Assembly: GCF_001417735.1 (NCBI RefSeq)
Contig: NZ_BBUZ01000029.1
Coordinates: 1 to 64,000 of the forward strand
Length of the DNA: 64,000 bases
DNA from: Streptomyces sp. NBRC 110028
GTDB lineage: Bacteria > Actinomycetota > Actinomycetes > Streptomycetales > Streptomycetaceae
Direction: 5' to 3'
Shown: positions 10,369 to 18,220 of the stretch, piece after piece
Layout: each line of letters begins with the position of its first letter
Numbering within the stretch: position 1 is the stretch's first letter
Notes under the pieces: generated by a model
The model's input: only the letters and a program-made list of their open reading frames with translations
Database searches by the model: none
What the model was told of the DNA's origin: nothing
Program-made: the position numbers and the translations under genes

Positions 10369-11544
10369 GTGAATGAGTCGACATTTTCTCCCGGGGGTGG
10401 TCAACCAGGACCGGCTGCGCGGGGCCAGGGCCCCTCGGGGCTGGAGGCTGTCGGCTCCGTCGCTGTCCGTACTTTCGCAACCCACCAGAGCGTGACGAGC
10501 ATGACGACAGCCCACCAGAGCCACAGCATGGACGGCCATCACGTGAACGCCATGGCCGGCGACCAGGGGGGCAACGAACCCGCCCGCTTCGCCGACTACG
10601 ACGACCTGCCCGACGGGCACTTCTACGACCCGGACGCCGAGTACGAGCCCGATCCGGAGTACGCGGCGACCCTCGCCCCCGACGCGGCCCGCCAGCGACG
10701 CGAGCGCATCGGCCCCACCGGGCGGCCGCTGCCGTACTTCCCGATCCCGGGGCCGCTGACCGACCACGGCCCAGCGAAGATCATCGCGATGTGCAACCAA
10801 AAGGGCGGCGTCGGCAAGACCACCTCCACCATCAACCTGGGCGCGGCCCTCGCCGAATACGGACGCCGGGTCCTGCTCGTCGACTTCGACCCGCAGGGCG
10901 CGCTCTCGGTCGGCCTCGGGGTCAACCCCATGGAGCTGGACCTCACCGTCTACAACCTGCTCATGGAGCGGGGCATGTCGGCCGACGAGGTGCTGCTGAA
11001 GACGGCCGTGCCCAACATGGACCTGCTGCCCAGCAATATCGACTTGTCGGCCGCCGAGGTGCAGCTCGTCAGCGAGGTGGCCCGCGAGTCCACCCTGCAG
11101 CGGGCGCTCAAGCCGCTGATGGCGGACTACGACTACATCGTCATCGACTGCCAGCCCTCGCTCGGCCTGCTCACCGTCAACGCGCTCACCGCGGCGCACA
11201 AGGTGATCGTGCCGCTGGAGTGCGAGTTCTTCGCGCTGCGCGGTGTGGCGTTGCTCACGGAGACCATCGAGAAGGTCCAGGAACGGCTCAACCCCGACCT
11301 GGAGCTCGACGGCATCCTCGCCACCATGTACGACTCGCGCACCGTGCACAGCCGTGAGGTCCTCGCCCGCGTGGTCGAGGCGTTCGACAATCACGTCTAC
11401 CACACGGTCATCGGCCGTACGGTCCGCTTCCCGGAGACCACGGTCGCCGGTGAGCCGATCACCACGTACGCGTCCAACTCCGTCGGTGCCGCCGCCTATC
11501 GTCAGCTCGCCAGGGAGGTGCTCGCCCGGTGTCACGCCGAGTGA
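10369..11544 (+). CDS. ParA/Soj-family ATPase without a ParB partner
   Basis: A 391-residue ParA-like ATPase. The first ~135 residues are a low-complexity, His/Asp-rich extension. The deviant Walker A motif follows (MCNQKGGVGKTTSTINLG, ~142-159), then VLLVDFDPQGALSVGLGV and IVIDCQPSLGLLTVNAL, diagnostic of the ParA/MinD superfamily. AAGGAGG (10351-10357) precedes the GTG start. No ParB gene is adjacent. Instead it overlaps a small basic protein and precedes scpA-scpB. This suggests a role in positioning or chromosome organisation, but that is inference. The main oriC-linked parAB is expected elsewhere. Confidence 0.85.
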   Translation: MNESTFSPGGGQPGPAARGQGPSGLEAVGSVAVRTFATHQSVTSMTTAHQSHSMDGHHVNAMAGDQGGNEPARFADYDDLPDGHFYDPDAEYEPDPEYAATLAPDAARQRRERIGPTGRPLPYFPIPGPLTDHGPAKIIAMCNQKGGVGKTTSTINLGAALAEYGRRVLLVDFDPQGALSVGLGVNPMELDLTVYNLLMERGMSADEVLLKTAVPNMDLLPSNIDLSAAEVQLVSEVARESTLQRALKPLMADYDYIVIDCQPSLGLLTVNALTAAHKVIVPLECEFFALRGVALLTETIEKVQERLNPDLELDGILATMYDSRTVHSREVLARVVEAFDNHVYHTVIGRTVRFPETTVAGEPITTYASNSVGAAAYRQLAREVLARCHAE

Positions 11545-12134
11545 GTCTGCCGGGAGCCGACGAACTGTTCCGCACCACGGGAGGGATGGGACTGCAGTCC
11601 TCCTCGCCCGCGTCCGGCCGCCGCCAGGCGAACGGCGAGGCCCCACGGGTGCCCGCCCCCGCCTCCGAGTCCGACCCGGGCAGCGAGGCGGCGCCGGGCG
11701 GCGCACCGGCCGACGGGGGCGAGCAGCCCGGCGCCGCCGAACACACGGGACGCGAGAGCACGCCCCAGGACGCGGCCGGTGGACGCCCCGCCGCGGCGGC
11801 GGCGAACGGCACCGGGGCCGGGGAGCGGCCCGCCAAGGGCCGCCAGGCGTCCGAGGGCACGTCCCCGCCCGCCCAGGGCGGCCCCGCCCGCCGCCGTGCC
11901 CGCGCGGCCAACCGGCGGCCCAGCGGGCGCGAGCGACACGACGAGAAGATCACGGTCTACGTCTCCGCCGAGGAGCTGATGGACCTCGAACACGCGCGAC
12001 TGGTGCTGCGGGGCGAACACGGACTCGCGGTCGACCGCGGCCGGATCGTCCGCGAGGCGGTCGCGGTCGTCCTCGCCGACCTCGAGTCGCGCGGCGACGC
12101 GAGCATTCTGGTGCGCCGCCTGCGCGGCCGCTGA
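11529..12134 (+). CDS. Small basic protein with a C-terminal ribbon-helix-helix-like segment
   Basis: A 201-residue protein overlapping the 3' end of the ParA-like gene by 16 nt, so probably cotranslated. Residues ~1-130 are disordered (Ala/Gly/Pro/Arg-rich). The last ~65 residues (DEKITVYVSAEELMDLEHAR, then DRGRIVREAVAVVLADLESR) look like a beta-strand followed by two helices, as in ribbon-helix-helix DNA-binding proteins. GTG 11529 has GGGAGG 10 nt upstream; GTG 11541 (GTGA overlap with the parA stop) is an alternative. It could be the DNA-binding partner of this ParA, replacing ParB. Function is inferred. Confidence 0.6.
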   Translation: MSRRVSLPGADELFRTTGGMGLQSSSPASGRRQANGEAPRVPAPASESDPGSEAAPGGAPADGGEQPGAAEHTGRESTPQDAAGGRPAAAAANGTGAGERPAKGRQASEGTSPPAQGGPARRRARAANRRPSGRERHDEKITVYVSAEELMDLEHARLVLRGEHGLAVDRGRIVREAVAVVLADLESRGDASILVRRLRGR

Positions 12135-12203
12135 CCGGGCCGGGCGATAGCCTGCCCCGATCGCGGGCTGACCGCCCGGCCTCGATGAGCACCCTGGACC
12201 GCG

Positions 12204-13385
12204 ATGCCGACCAACGACCCGTCGCCCCGCCGCCGCCCCCTGGGCCGAGGCCCCGGCGCGCCCCCGCCCACCGGGCTCGCGCCGCCCGAGGCGCACACGA
12301 CGCCCGGCAGCGCCGGGGACGCGCCGCCCGGGCACGAGGCCGCGCCGGGGGAGTCCGGCGGGGAGTCCGAGCCCGCGCACGAGCGCGCCGGAGGCGGGGA
12401 CGCGGCGGACGGGGGCGCCGCGCGGGGCCATGGGGCGCCGCCCGACGTCGCCACGGACCCTTCCGGCGACCGCGATGGCGACGGCGACGGCGACCGCGAT
12501 GGCGATGGCGACCCCGGCGGCGGCACCGGCACGGACGGCGAGCACGCCGGGGACGGCGAAGGCGCCGAGGACGGCAACGGCACGTTCACCGTGCGGCTCG
12601 ACAACTTCGAGGGCCCCTTCGACCTGCTCCTCCAGCTGATCTCCAAGCACAAGCTGGACGTCACCGAGGTCGCCCTCTCCAAGGTCACCGACGAGTTCAT
12701 GGCGCACATCCGGGCCATGGGGCCGGACTGGGACCTCGACCAGACCACCGAGTTCCTGGTGGTCGCGGCGACCCTGCTCGACCTCAAGGCGGCCCGGCTG
12801 CTGCCCGCCGCCGAGGTGGAGGACGAGGCGGACCTGGCGCTGCTGGAGGCCCGGGACCTGCTGTTCGCGCGGCTGCTCCAGTACCGCGCGTACAAGCAGG
12901 TCGCGGACATCTTCCACGACCGGCTGATCCAGGAGGCCCGCCGCTACCCCCGCACCGTCGGCCTGGAGCCGCACCACGCCGACCTGCTGCCCGATGTCGT
13001 CATCCGGGTCGGCCCGGAGGGGTTCGCCAAGCTGGCCGTCAAGGCGATGCAGGCCAAACCCAAGCCGCAGGTGTACGTCGACCACATCCACGCCCCGCTG
13101 GTGAGCGTGCGGGAACAGGCGGAGGTGGTGGTGGGGCGGCTGCGGGAGCTGGGGGAGGCCAGTTTCGCCGCGCTCACCGAGGACGCGCCGGACACGCTCA
13201 CCGTCGTGGCCCGCTTCCTGGCCCTGCTGGAGCTGTACCGGGAGCGCGCGGTCCGTCTGGAGCAGCCGGAGGCGCTGGGGGCGCTCATGGTGCGCTGGAC
13301 GGGCGCGGAGGACGGACAGCGGCCGCTGGTCACCGATGAGTTCGACGAACCGCAGAAGCACCGGGCACAGGAGGTACGGGCATGA
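12204..13385 (+). CDS. scpA: Segregation and condensation protein A
   Basis: Kleisin subunit of the bacterial SMC-ScpAB condensin. The conserved part starts near residue 128 with FTVRLDNFEGPFDLLLQLIS and HKLDVTEVALSKVTDEFM, and continues through the winged-helix C-terminus (FLALLELYRERAVRLEQ). The first ~125 residues are an acidic, Gly/Asp-rich extension not needed by the family. Part of it is a GD/RD simple repeat encoded by a GGCGAC-type tandem tract. The 3' end overlaps scpB by ATGA, indicating translational coupling. Length 393 residues versus ~250-290 usual, the excess being the N-terminal tail. Confidence 0.93.
   Translation: MPTNDPSPRRRPLGRGPGAPPPTGLAPPEAHTTPGSAGDAPPGHEAAPGESGGESEPAHERAGGGDAADGGAARGHGAPPDVATDPSGDRDGDGDGDRDGDGDPGGGTGTDGEHAGDGEGAEDGNGTFTVRLDNFEGPFDLLLQLISKHKLDVTEVALSKVTDEFMAHIRAMGPDWDLDQTTEFLVVAATLLDLKAARLLPAAEVEDEADLALLEARDLLFARLLQYRAYKQVADIFHDRLIQEARRYPRTVGLEPHHADLLPDVVIRVGPEGFAKLAVKAMQAKPKPQVYVDHIHAPLVSVREQAEVVVGRLRELGEASFAALTEDAPDTLTVVARFLALLELYRERAVRLEQPEALGALMVRWTGAEDGQRPLVTDEFDEPQKHRAQEVRA
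12465..12511. repeat. GGCGAC/CGCGAT simple repeat inside scpA
   Basis: Tandem six-base units (GGCGAC, CGCGAT, GGCGAT) encode an alternating Asp-Gly/Arg tract in the disordered N-terminus of ScpA. The unit is in frame, so length changes would alter the protein by dipeptides. Confidence 0.7.
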
Positions 13386-14050
13386 GCGAACCGGCCACCC
13401 AGGCCGAGGCGGGGCTCTCCGAGGTCGCGGCGCTCGACCTCAGGCCCGCGCTGGAGGCCGTCCTCATGGTCGTCGACGAACCCGCCACCGAGGAACACCT
13501 CGCCAAGGTGCTCGACCGCCCGCGCCGCGTGATCGCCGAGGCGCTGCGGGAGCTGGCGGACGAGTACACGGCGCAGGGCCGCGGATTCGAGCTGCGGCTC
13601 GTCGCGGGCGGCTGGCGGTACTACACCCGGCCCGCGTACGCCGCGGCCGTCGAGGGCTTCGTTCTGGACGGCCAGCACGCCCGGCTCACCCAGGCCGCTT
13701 TGGAAACCCTCGCGGTGGTCGCGTACCGTCAGCCGGTCAGCCGTTCCCGCGTCTCCGCCGTCCGTGGCGTGAACTGCGATGGCGTGATGCGCACCCTCCT
13801 GCAGCGCGGACTGGTGGAGGAGGCGGGCACGGAACCCGAATCAGGTGCGATCCTGTACAGGACGACGAACTACTTCCTGGAGCGGATGGGCCTGCGCGGG
13901 CTGGAGGAGCTGCCGGAGCTGGCACCGTTCCTCCCCGAGGCGGACGCGGTCGAGGGCGAGTCCCAGGAGGGCGTGCCGTCGTTCGACCCGGACGCACCGG
14001 ACACAGACGCAGACGTACACGACAGCAGCCACTCTCAGACGGAAACTTGA
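13382..14050 (+). CDS. scpB: Segregation and condensation protein B
   Basis: Partner of ScpA in the SMC condensin. A 222-residue protein with two winged-helix domains. Recognisable stretches are LRPALEAVLMVVDEPATEEH (~20-39), ELRLVAGGWRYYTRP, and LTQAALETLAVVAYRQPVSR (~102-121) with VRGVNCDGVMRTLLQRGLVE. The C-terminal ~40 residues are acidic and disordered. It begins in an ATGA overlap with scpA and its TGA overlaps the ATG of the next gene by one base, so the three genes are tightly coupled. Confidence 0.93.
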   Translation: MSEPATQAEAGLSEVAALDLRPALEAVLMVVDEPATEEHLAKVLDRPRRVIAEALRELADEYTAQGRGFELRLVAGGWRYYTRPAYAAAVEGFVLDGQHARLTQAALETLAVVAYRQPVSRSRVSAVRGVNCDGVMRTLLQRGLVEEAGTEPESGAILYRTTNYFLERMGLRGLEELPELAPFLPEADAVEGESQEGVPSFDPDAPDTDADVHDSSHSQTET

Positions 14051-15117
14051 TGCGAAGCAGCGGCAGGAACAGCAGGGGCAGCGGTAGCGGCGGCGGCAGC
14101 GGCAGCAGCGGCGGCAAGAACTACCGGGGGGCCGGGAACGGGCGCGACGACAAGCAGAAGCGCACCGGTCGCCCCCGTCCCGAGGAGCGCCGTTACGACG
14201 CGGGCGCCCCGAAGCAGAGCGGCGGCGGCCCCCGGGGCGGCGCGGCCAAGAGCGGCGCCCCCAAGGGCGTGGGCGGCCGCGGCCGGAAGCCCAACGCCCC
14301 GGCCCGCCCGCGCGAGTACGAGGCGCAGATAGAGGAGCGGAACCGGGCCCGCCACAACAAGCCGCAGACCAAGCTGCCCAAGACCTTCGGCGAGCAGGAC
14401 GGCGAGCGGCTGCAGAAGGTCCTGGCCCGCGCGGGCATGGGCTCGCGCCGGTCCTGCGAGGACCTGATCGAACAGGCCCGGGTCGAGGTCAACGGCAAGA
14501 TCGTCACCGAGCAGGGGCTGCGTGTCGACCCGGAGAAGGACGAGATCAAGGTCGACGGCCTGACCGTCGCCACCCAGTCGTACCTGTTCTTCGCGCTGAA
14601 CAAGCCCGCCGGTGTGGTCTCCACCATGGAGGACCCGGACGGCCGCCAGTGCCTGGGCGACTACGTCACCAACCGCGAGACCCGGCTGTTCCACGTCGGC
14701 CGCCTCGACACCGAGACCGAGGGCATCATCCTGCTCACCAATCACGGAGAGCTGGCCCACCGCCTCACCCACCCGCGCTACGGCGTCAAGAAGACCTACC
14801 TCGCCGCCATCCAGGGCCCGCTGCCGCGCGACCTCGGCAAGCAGCTCAAGAACGGCATCGAGCTGGAGGACGGCTACGCCCGCGCGGACCACTTCAAGGT
14901 GGTCCAGAACACCGGCAAGAACTACCTCGTCGAGGTCAGCCTCCACGAGGGCCGCAAGCACATCGTGCGCCGCATGCTCTCCGAGGCCGGCTTCCCGGTC
15001 GAGAAGCTGGTCCGCACCGCCTTCGGCCCGATCCCCCTGGGCGACCAGAAGTCCGGCTGGCTCCGCCGCCTCACCAACACCGAGGTCGGCATGCTGATGC
15101 GCGAGGTCGACCTCTGA
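14050..15117 (+). CDS. rluB: 23S rRNA pseudouridine synthase, RluB/RsuA family
   Basis: A 355-residue pseudouridine synthase. A basic Gly/Ser/Arg-rich tail (~1-115) precedes an S4 RNA-binding domain (ERLQKVLARAGMGSRRSCED, ~120-139). The catalytic RsuA/RluB domain follows, with GRLDTETEGIILLTNHGEL; the Asp at about residue 220 is the family nucleophile. It probably isomerises a uridine of 23S rRNA (position 2605 in E. coli numbering for RluB); the exact target is inferred. The ATG overlaps the scpB stop (TGATG), a gene order common in bacteria. Confidence 0.9.
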   Translation: MRSSGRNSRGSGSGGGSGSSGGKNYRGAGNGRDDKQKRTGRPRPEERRYDAGAPKQSGGGPRGGAAKSGAPKGVGGRGRKPNAPARPREYEAQIEERNRARHNKPQTKLPKTFGEQDGERLQKVLARAGMGSRRSCEDLIEQARVEVNGKIVTEQGLRVDPEKDEIKVDGLTVATQSYLFFALNKPAGVVSTMEDPDGRQCLGDYVTNRETRLFHVGRLDTETEGIILLTNHGELAHRLTHPRYGVKKTYLAAIQGPLPRDLGKQLKNGIELEDGYARADHFKVVQNTGKNYLVEVSLHEGRKHIVRRMLSEAGFPVEKLVRTAFGPIPLGDQKSGWLRRLTNTEVGMLMREVDL

Positions 15118-15247
15118 GGCACCCGCGGGACGCCCGAGCGGGCGGCGGCACCGGCTGGTTAGGCTGATCGGGGACACTGGGGACGCGTACGGCGCGCGGG
15201 GACGCGGCGGGCGCGGCACAGGCACAGCACGGGCAGGGAGCACAGAC

Positions 15248-15610
15248 GTGGCGGTACGAGCGGTCCGCGGGGCGGTTCAGCTGGAGCGGGACGAGGCGGG
15301 GCACATGCGGGAGCAGGTCTCCGAGCTGCTGACCGCCATCCTGGAGCGCAACAGCCTGGCGCCGGACGACCTGATCAGCATGTGGTTCACCGCCACGCCC
15401 GATCTGCACAGCGACTTCCCCGCGGTGGCCGCGCGCAAGCTGGGGATCACCGACGTGCCGCTGATCTGCGCGCAGGAGCTGGACATCACCGGAGCCATGC
15501 CGCGGGTCGTCCGGATACTCGCGCATGTCGAGACCGACCTCGCCAAGACCGACGTCGCCCATGTGTACCTCGGCGCCGCGGCGGCCCTCCGCAAGGACAT
15601 CGCCCAGTGA
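15248..15610 (+). CDS. aroH: Chorismate mutase, AroH class
   Basis: Converts chorismate to prephenate at the branch to phenylalanine and tyrosine. The 120-residue protein has the AroH-type trimeric fold signature: VRAVRGAVQLERDEAGHM near the N-terminus, then LISMWFTATPDLHSDFPAVA and VPLICAQELDITGAMPRVVR, rather than the AroQ helical fold. GTG start at 15248 with GGGAG (15236-15240) 7 nt upstream. Its stop overlaps the GTG of tyrA, so consecutive pathway steps are translationally coupled. Confidence 0.93.
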   Translation: MAVRAVRGAVQLERDEAGHMREQVSELLTAILERNSLAPDDLISMWFTATPDLHSDFPAVAARKLGITDVPLICAQELDITGAMPRVVRILAHVETDLAKTDVAHVYLGAAAALRKDIAQ

Positions 15611-16692
15611 GAACAGCCCTCGTCATCGGTACCGGACTGATCGGTACCTCCGCCGCGCTGACCCTCGCGGGCCGTGGCATCCACGTCCACCTCGCCGACC
15701 ACGACGCGGACGCGGTCCGTACCGCCGAGGCGCTCGGGGCCGGGACGCTGGGTGAGCCGGACGGGCCCGTGGACCTGGCGATCGTCGCCGTACCGCCCGC
15801 GTACGTGGCCCGGACCGTGGCCGACGTGCTGCGCCGGGGCGTGGCGCGGGCGTGTCTGGACGTGGCCAGCGTCAAGGGCGGGCCGCGGCGTGAGCTGGAG
15901 GGGCTGGGCTGCGACCTGACCCGGTACATCGGTACGCATCCGATGGCCGGGCGGGAGCGCTCCGGGCCGCTGGCCGCGACCGCGGACCTGTTCGAGGGGC
16001 GGCCCTGGGTGCTCACACCCGGCGCCGACACCGACACCGAAGTGCTCAATCTCGCACTGGAACTGGTCGCGCTGTGCCGCGCCGTGCCCGTGGTGATGGA
16101 CGCCGAAGCGCATGACCGGGCCGTGGCGCTCGTCTCGCACACCCCGCACCTGCTCTCCAGCATGGTCGCGGCGCGGCTGCGGGACGCCGACGAGACCGCG
16201 GTGCGCCTGTGCGGCCAGGGCATCCGCGATGTGACCCGGATCGCGGCCTCCGACCCCGCGATGTGGATCGACATCCTGTCGGCCAACCCCGGCCCGGTCG
16301 CCGATGTGCTCGCCGCGGTCGCCGCCGACCTGGACGAGACGGTACGGGCGCTGCGCGCGCTGCAGTCGGCCGACGACGCCAAGCGCGGCGGGGGAGCGGC
16401 CGGTATCGAGGACGTGCTGCGCCGCGGCAACGCCGGGCGCGAGCGGGTGCCGGGCAAGCACGGCACCGCCTCGGCCGCCTACGAGTCCGTGACGGTCCTC
16501 ATCGGCGACCAGCCGGGCGAGCTGGCCCGGATCTTCGCCGACGCGGGCCGGGCGGGCGTCAACATCGAGGACGTACGGATCGAGCACGCCACCGGCCAGC
16601 AGGCGGGCCTGATCCAGCTGATGGTGGAGCCCGCCGCCGCCCCCGGTCTGACCACCGCCCTCCGCGAGCGGGGCTGGTCCATCCGGCAGTGA
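15607..16692 (+). CDS. tyrA: Prephenate dehydrogenase with ACT domain
   Basis: Oxidatively decarboxylates prephenate to 4-hydroxyphenylpyruvate for tyrosine synthesis. The protein opens with the Rossmann motif VIGTGLIGTSAALTLAGRG. It has THPMAGRERSGP (~113), characteristic of TyrA, and HDRAVALVSHTPHLLSS (~170). The final ~65 residues (SVTVLIGDQPGELARIFADA) form an ACT domain, probably for feedback control by tyrosine. Start GTG 15607 overlaps the aroH TGA. Length 361 residues. Confidence 0.93.
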   Translation: MRTALVIGTGLIGTSAALTLAGRGIHVHLADHDADAVRTAEALGAGTLGEPDGPVDLAIVAVPPAYVARTVADVLRRGVARACLDVASVKGGPRRELEGLGCDLTRYIGTHPMAGRERSGPLAATADLFEGRPWVLTPGADTDTEVLNLALELVALCRAVPVVMDAEAHDRAVALVSHTPHLLSSMVAARLRDADETAVRLCGQGIRDVTRIAASDPAMWIDILSANPGPVADVLAAVAADLDETVRALRALQSADDAKRGGGAAGIEDVLRRGNAGRERVPGKHGTASAAYESVTVLIGDQPGELARIFADAGRAGVNIEDVRIEHATGQQAGLIQLMVEPAAAPGLTTALRERGWSIRQ

Positions 16693-16784
16693 CCGGGCGC
16701 CCCGGATGAGCCAGTAACCTTGTCCGGGGCTCAAACAAGCTCCGTTCAAACCCAGCCCCGTGCATACGAAAGGTGTCTGTCACC

Positions 16785-17489
16785 GTGGAAACCGCCGCCC
16801 GGACCGCCCCGGCAGCAGTGATTGTCGCGATCGACGGCCCCGCAGGCACGGGCAAGTCCAGTACCTCCAAGGCCGTCGCGGCCAAGCTCGGCCTCGGCTA
16901 CCTGGACACCGGCGCCCAGTACCGGGCGATCACCTGGTGGATGGTGGACAACGGCATCGACGTCGAGGACGCCGTCGCCGTGGCCGACGCCGCCCGCAAG
17001 CCGGTCATCGTCTCCGGCACCGACCCGGCCGCTCCGACCATCACCGTCGACGGCACCGACGTCTCCGGGCCGATCCGCACCCAGGAGGTCACCTCCCGGG
17101 TCAGCGCGGTCAGCGCGGTCCCCGAGGTGCGCCAGGTGATCACCGAGCTGCAGCGGACGATCGCCACCGAGGCACCGCGCGGCATGGTCGTCGAGGGCCG
17201 GGACATCGGCACCACCGTCCTCCCGGACGCCGACCTCAAGATCTTCCTCACCGCCTCCGCCGAGGCGCGGGCCGCCCGCCGCAGCGGTGAGCTGAAGGGC
17301 AAGGACGCCTCCGACCTGGCCGCCACCCGGGCGGCGCTCGCCAAGCGGGACGCCGCCGACTCGGGCCGCAAGGCATCGCCGCTGGCCAAGGCCGACGACG
17401 CGGTCGAGGTGGACACCACCGACCTCACCCTCGACCAGGTCATCGAATGCGTGGTCACGCTGGTCGAGGAGAAGCGGGCCGCCGCATGA
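16785..17489 (+). CDS. cmk: Cytidylate kinase
   Basis: Phosphorylates CMP/dCMP to the diphosphate using ATP. The P-loop IAIDGPAGTGKSSTS-type motif lies at ~11-26, followed by LGLGYLDTGAQYRAITWWMV. The middle has the EGRDIGTTVLPDADLKIFLT signature and the C-terminal region the lid arginines. I chose GTG 16785 because GAAAGG (16768-16773) is correctly spaced; GTG 16773 would overlap that site. 234 residues. The stop overlaps the next ATG (ATGA), placing cmk with plsC and der in the order common in actinobacteria. Confidence 0.92.
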   Translation: METAARTAPAAVIVAIDGPAGTGKSSTSKAVAAKLGLGYLDTGAQYRAITWWMVDNGIDVEDAVAVADAARKPVIVSGTDPAAPTITVDGTDVSGPIRTQEVTSRVSAVSAVPEVRQVITELQRTIATEAPRGMVVEGRDIGTTVLPDADLKIFLTASAEARAARRSGELKGKDASDLAATRAALAKRDAADSGRKASPLAKADDAVEVDTTDLTLDQVIECVVTLVEEKRAAA

Positions 17490-18166
17490 CCGCCACCGCC
17501 GACCCGGAGCTGCCGAGCGCGGCCGGCGCCGCGGTGGGGCGCCGCATCGGCATCGGCCTGATGTACGGGCTGTGGCGGCCACGGGTGCTGGGCGCCTGGC
17601 GGGTCCCGTCCGCCGGCCCCGTCATCCTGGCCGGGAACCACTCCCACAACGTCGACGGCCCGATGATCATCGGGACCGCGCCCCGCCCAGCGCACTTCCT
17701 GGTCAAGAAGGAGGCGTTCGTCGGTCCCCTGGACCCGTTCATGCGCTCCGTCGGCCAGCTGAAGGTGGACCGCACGACCGCCGACCGCACCGCGATCACC
17801 CATGCGCTGGGTGTGCTGGAGCGCGGCGGGGTGCTGGGAATCTTCCCCGAGGGCAGCCGCGGCGAGGGCGACTTCGCGTCGCTGCGCTCGGGGCTCGCGT
17901 ACTTCGCGGTGCGGTCCGGCGCCCCGATCGTGCCGGTGGCCGTGCTCGGCACCGGCGAGCAGCGTCGCGCCGACGGGCGGGCCCGGGCGCTGCCGAGGCT
18001 GCGCAGCCGGATCGACGTGGTCTACGGCGACCCGTTCCAGGCGGGGGACGGCAGCGGCCGGCGGACCCGGGCGGCGCTGGACGAGGCGACCGTGCTCATC
18101 CAGAAGCGTCTGGGCGAGCACCTGGGGAGCGCCCGGCGGCTCACGGGCCGCCACGACGAGACATAG
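17486..18166 (+). CDS. plsC: 1-acyl-sn-glycerol-3-phosphate acyltransferase
   Basis: Probably acylates lysophosphatidic acid to phosphatidic acid at the membrane. The 226-residue protein has the PlsC catalytic HX4D motif in ILAGNHSHNVDGPMI (~48-62). It also has the FPEGSRGEGDFASLRSGLAY motif (~125-144) that binds the glycerol phosphate. ATG 17486 overlaps the cmk stop by ATGA. Family is clear; the precise acyl acceptor is inferred. Confidence 0.88.
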   Translation: MTATADPELPSAAGAAVGRRIGIGLMYGLWRPRVLGAWRVPSAGPVILAGNHSHNVDGPMIIGTAPRPAHFLVKKEAFVGPLDPFMRSVGQLKVDRTTADRTAITHALGVLERGGVLGIFPEGSRGEGDFASLRSGLAYFAVRSGAPIVPVAVLGTGEQRRADGRARALPRLRSRIDVVYGDPFQAGDGSGRRTRAALDEATVLIQKRLGEHLGSARRLTGRHDET

Positions 18167-18220
18167 ACCCGCGTGCCCACCGGGGCACGCGGCACTGAGG
18201 GACGACGAGGACATCACTTC

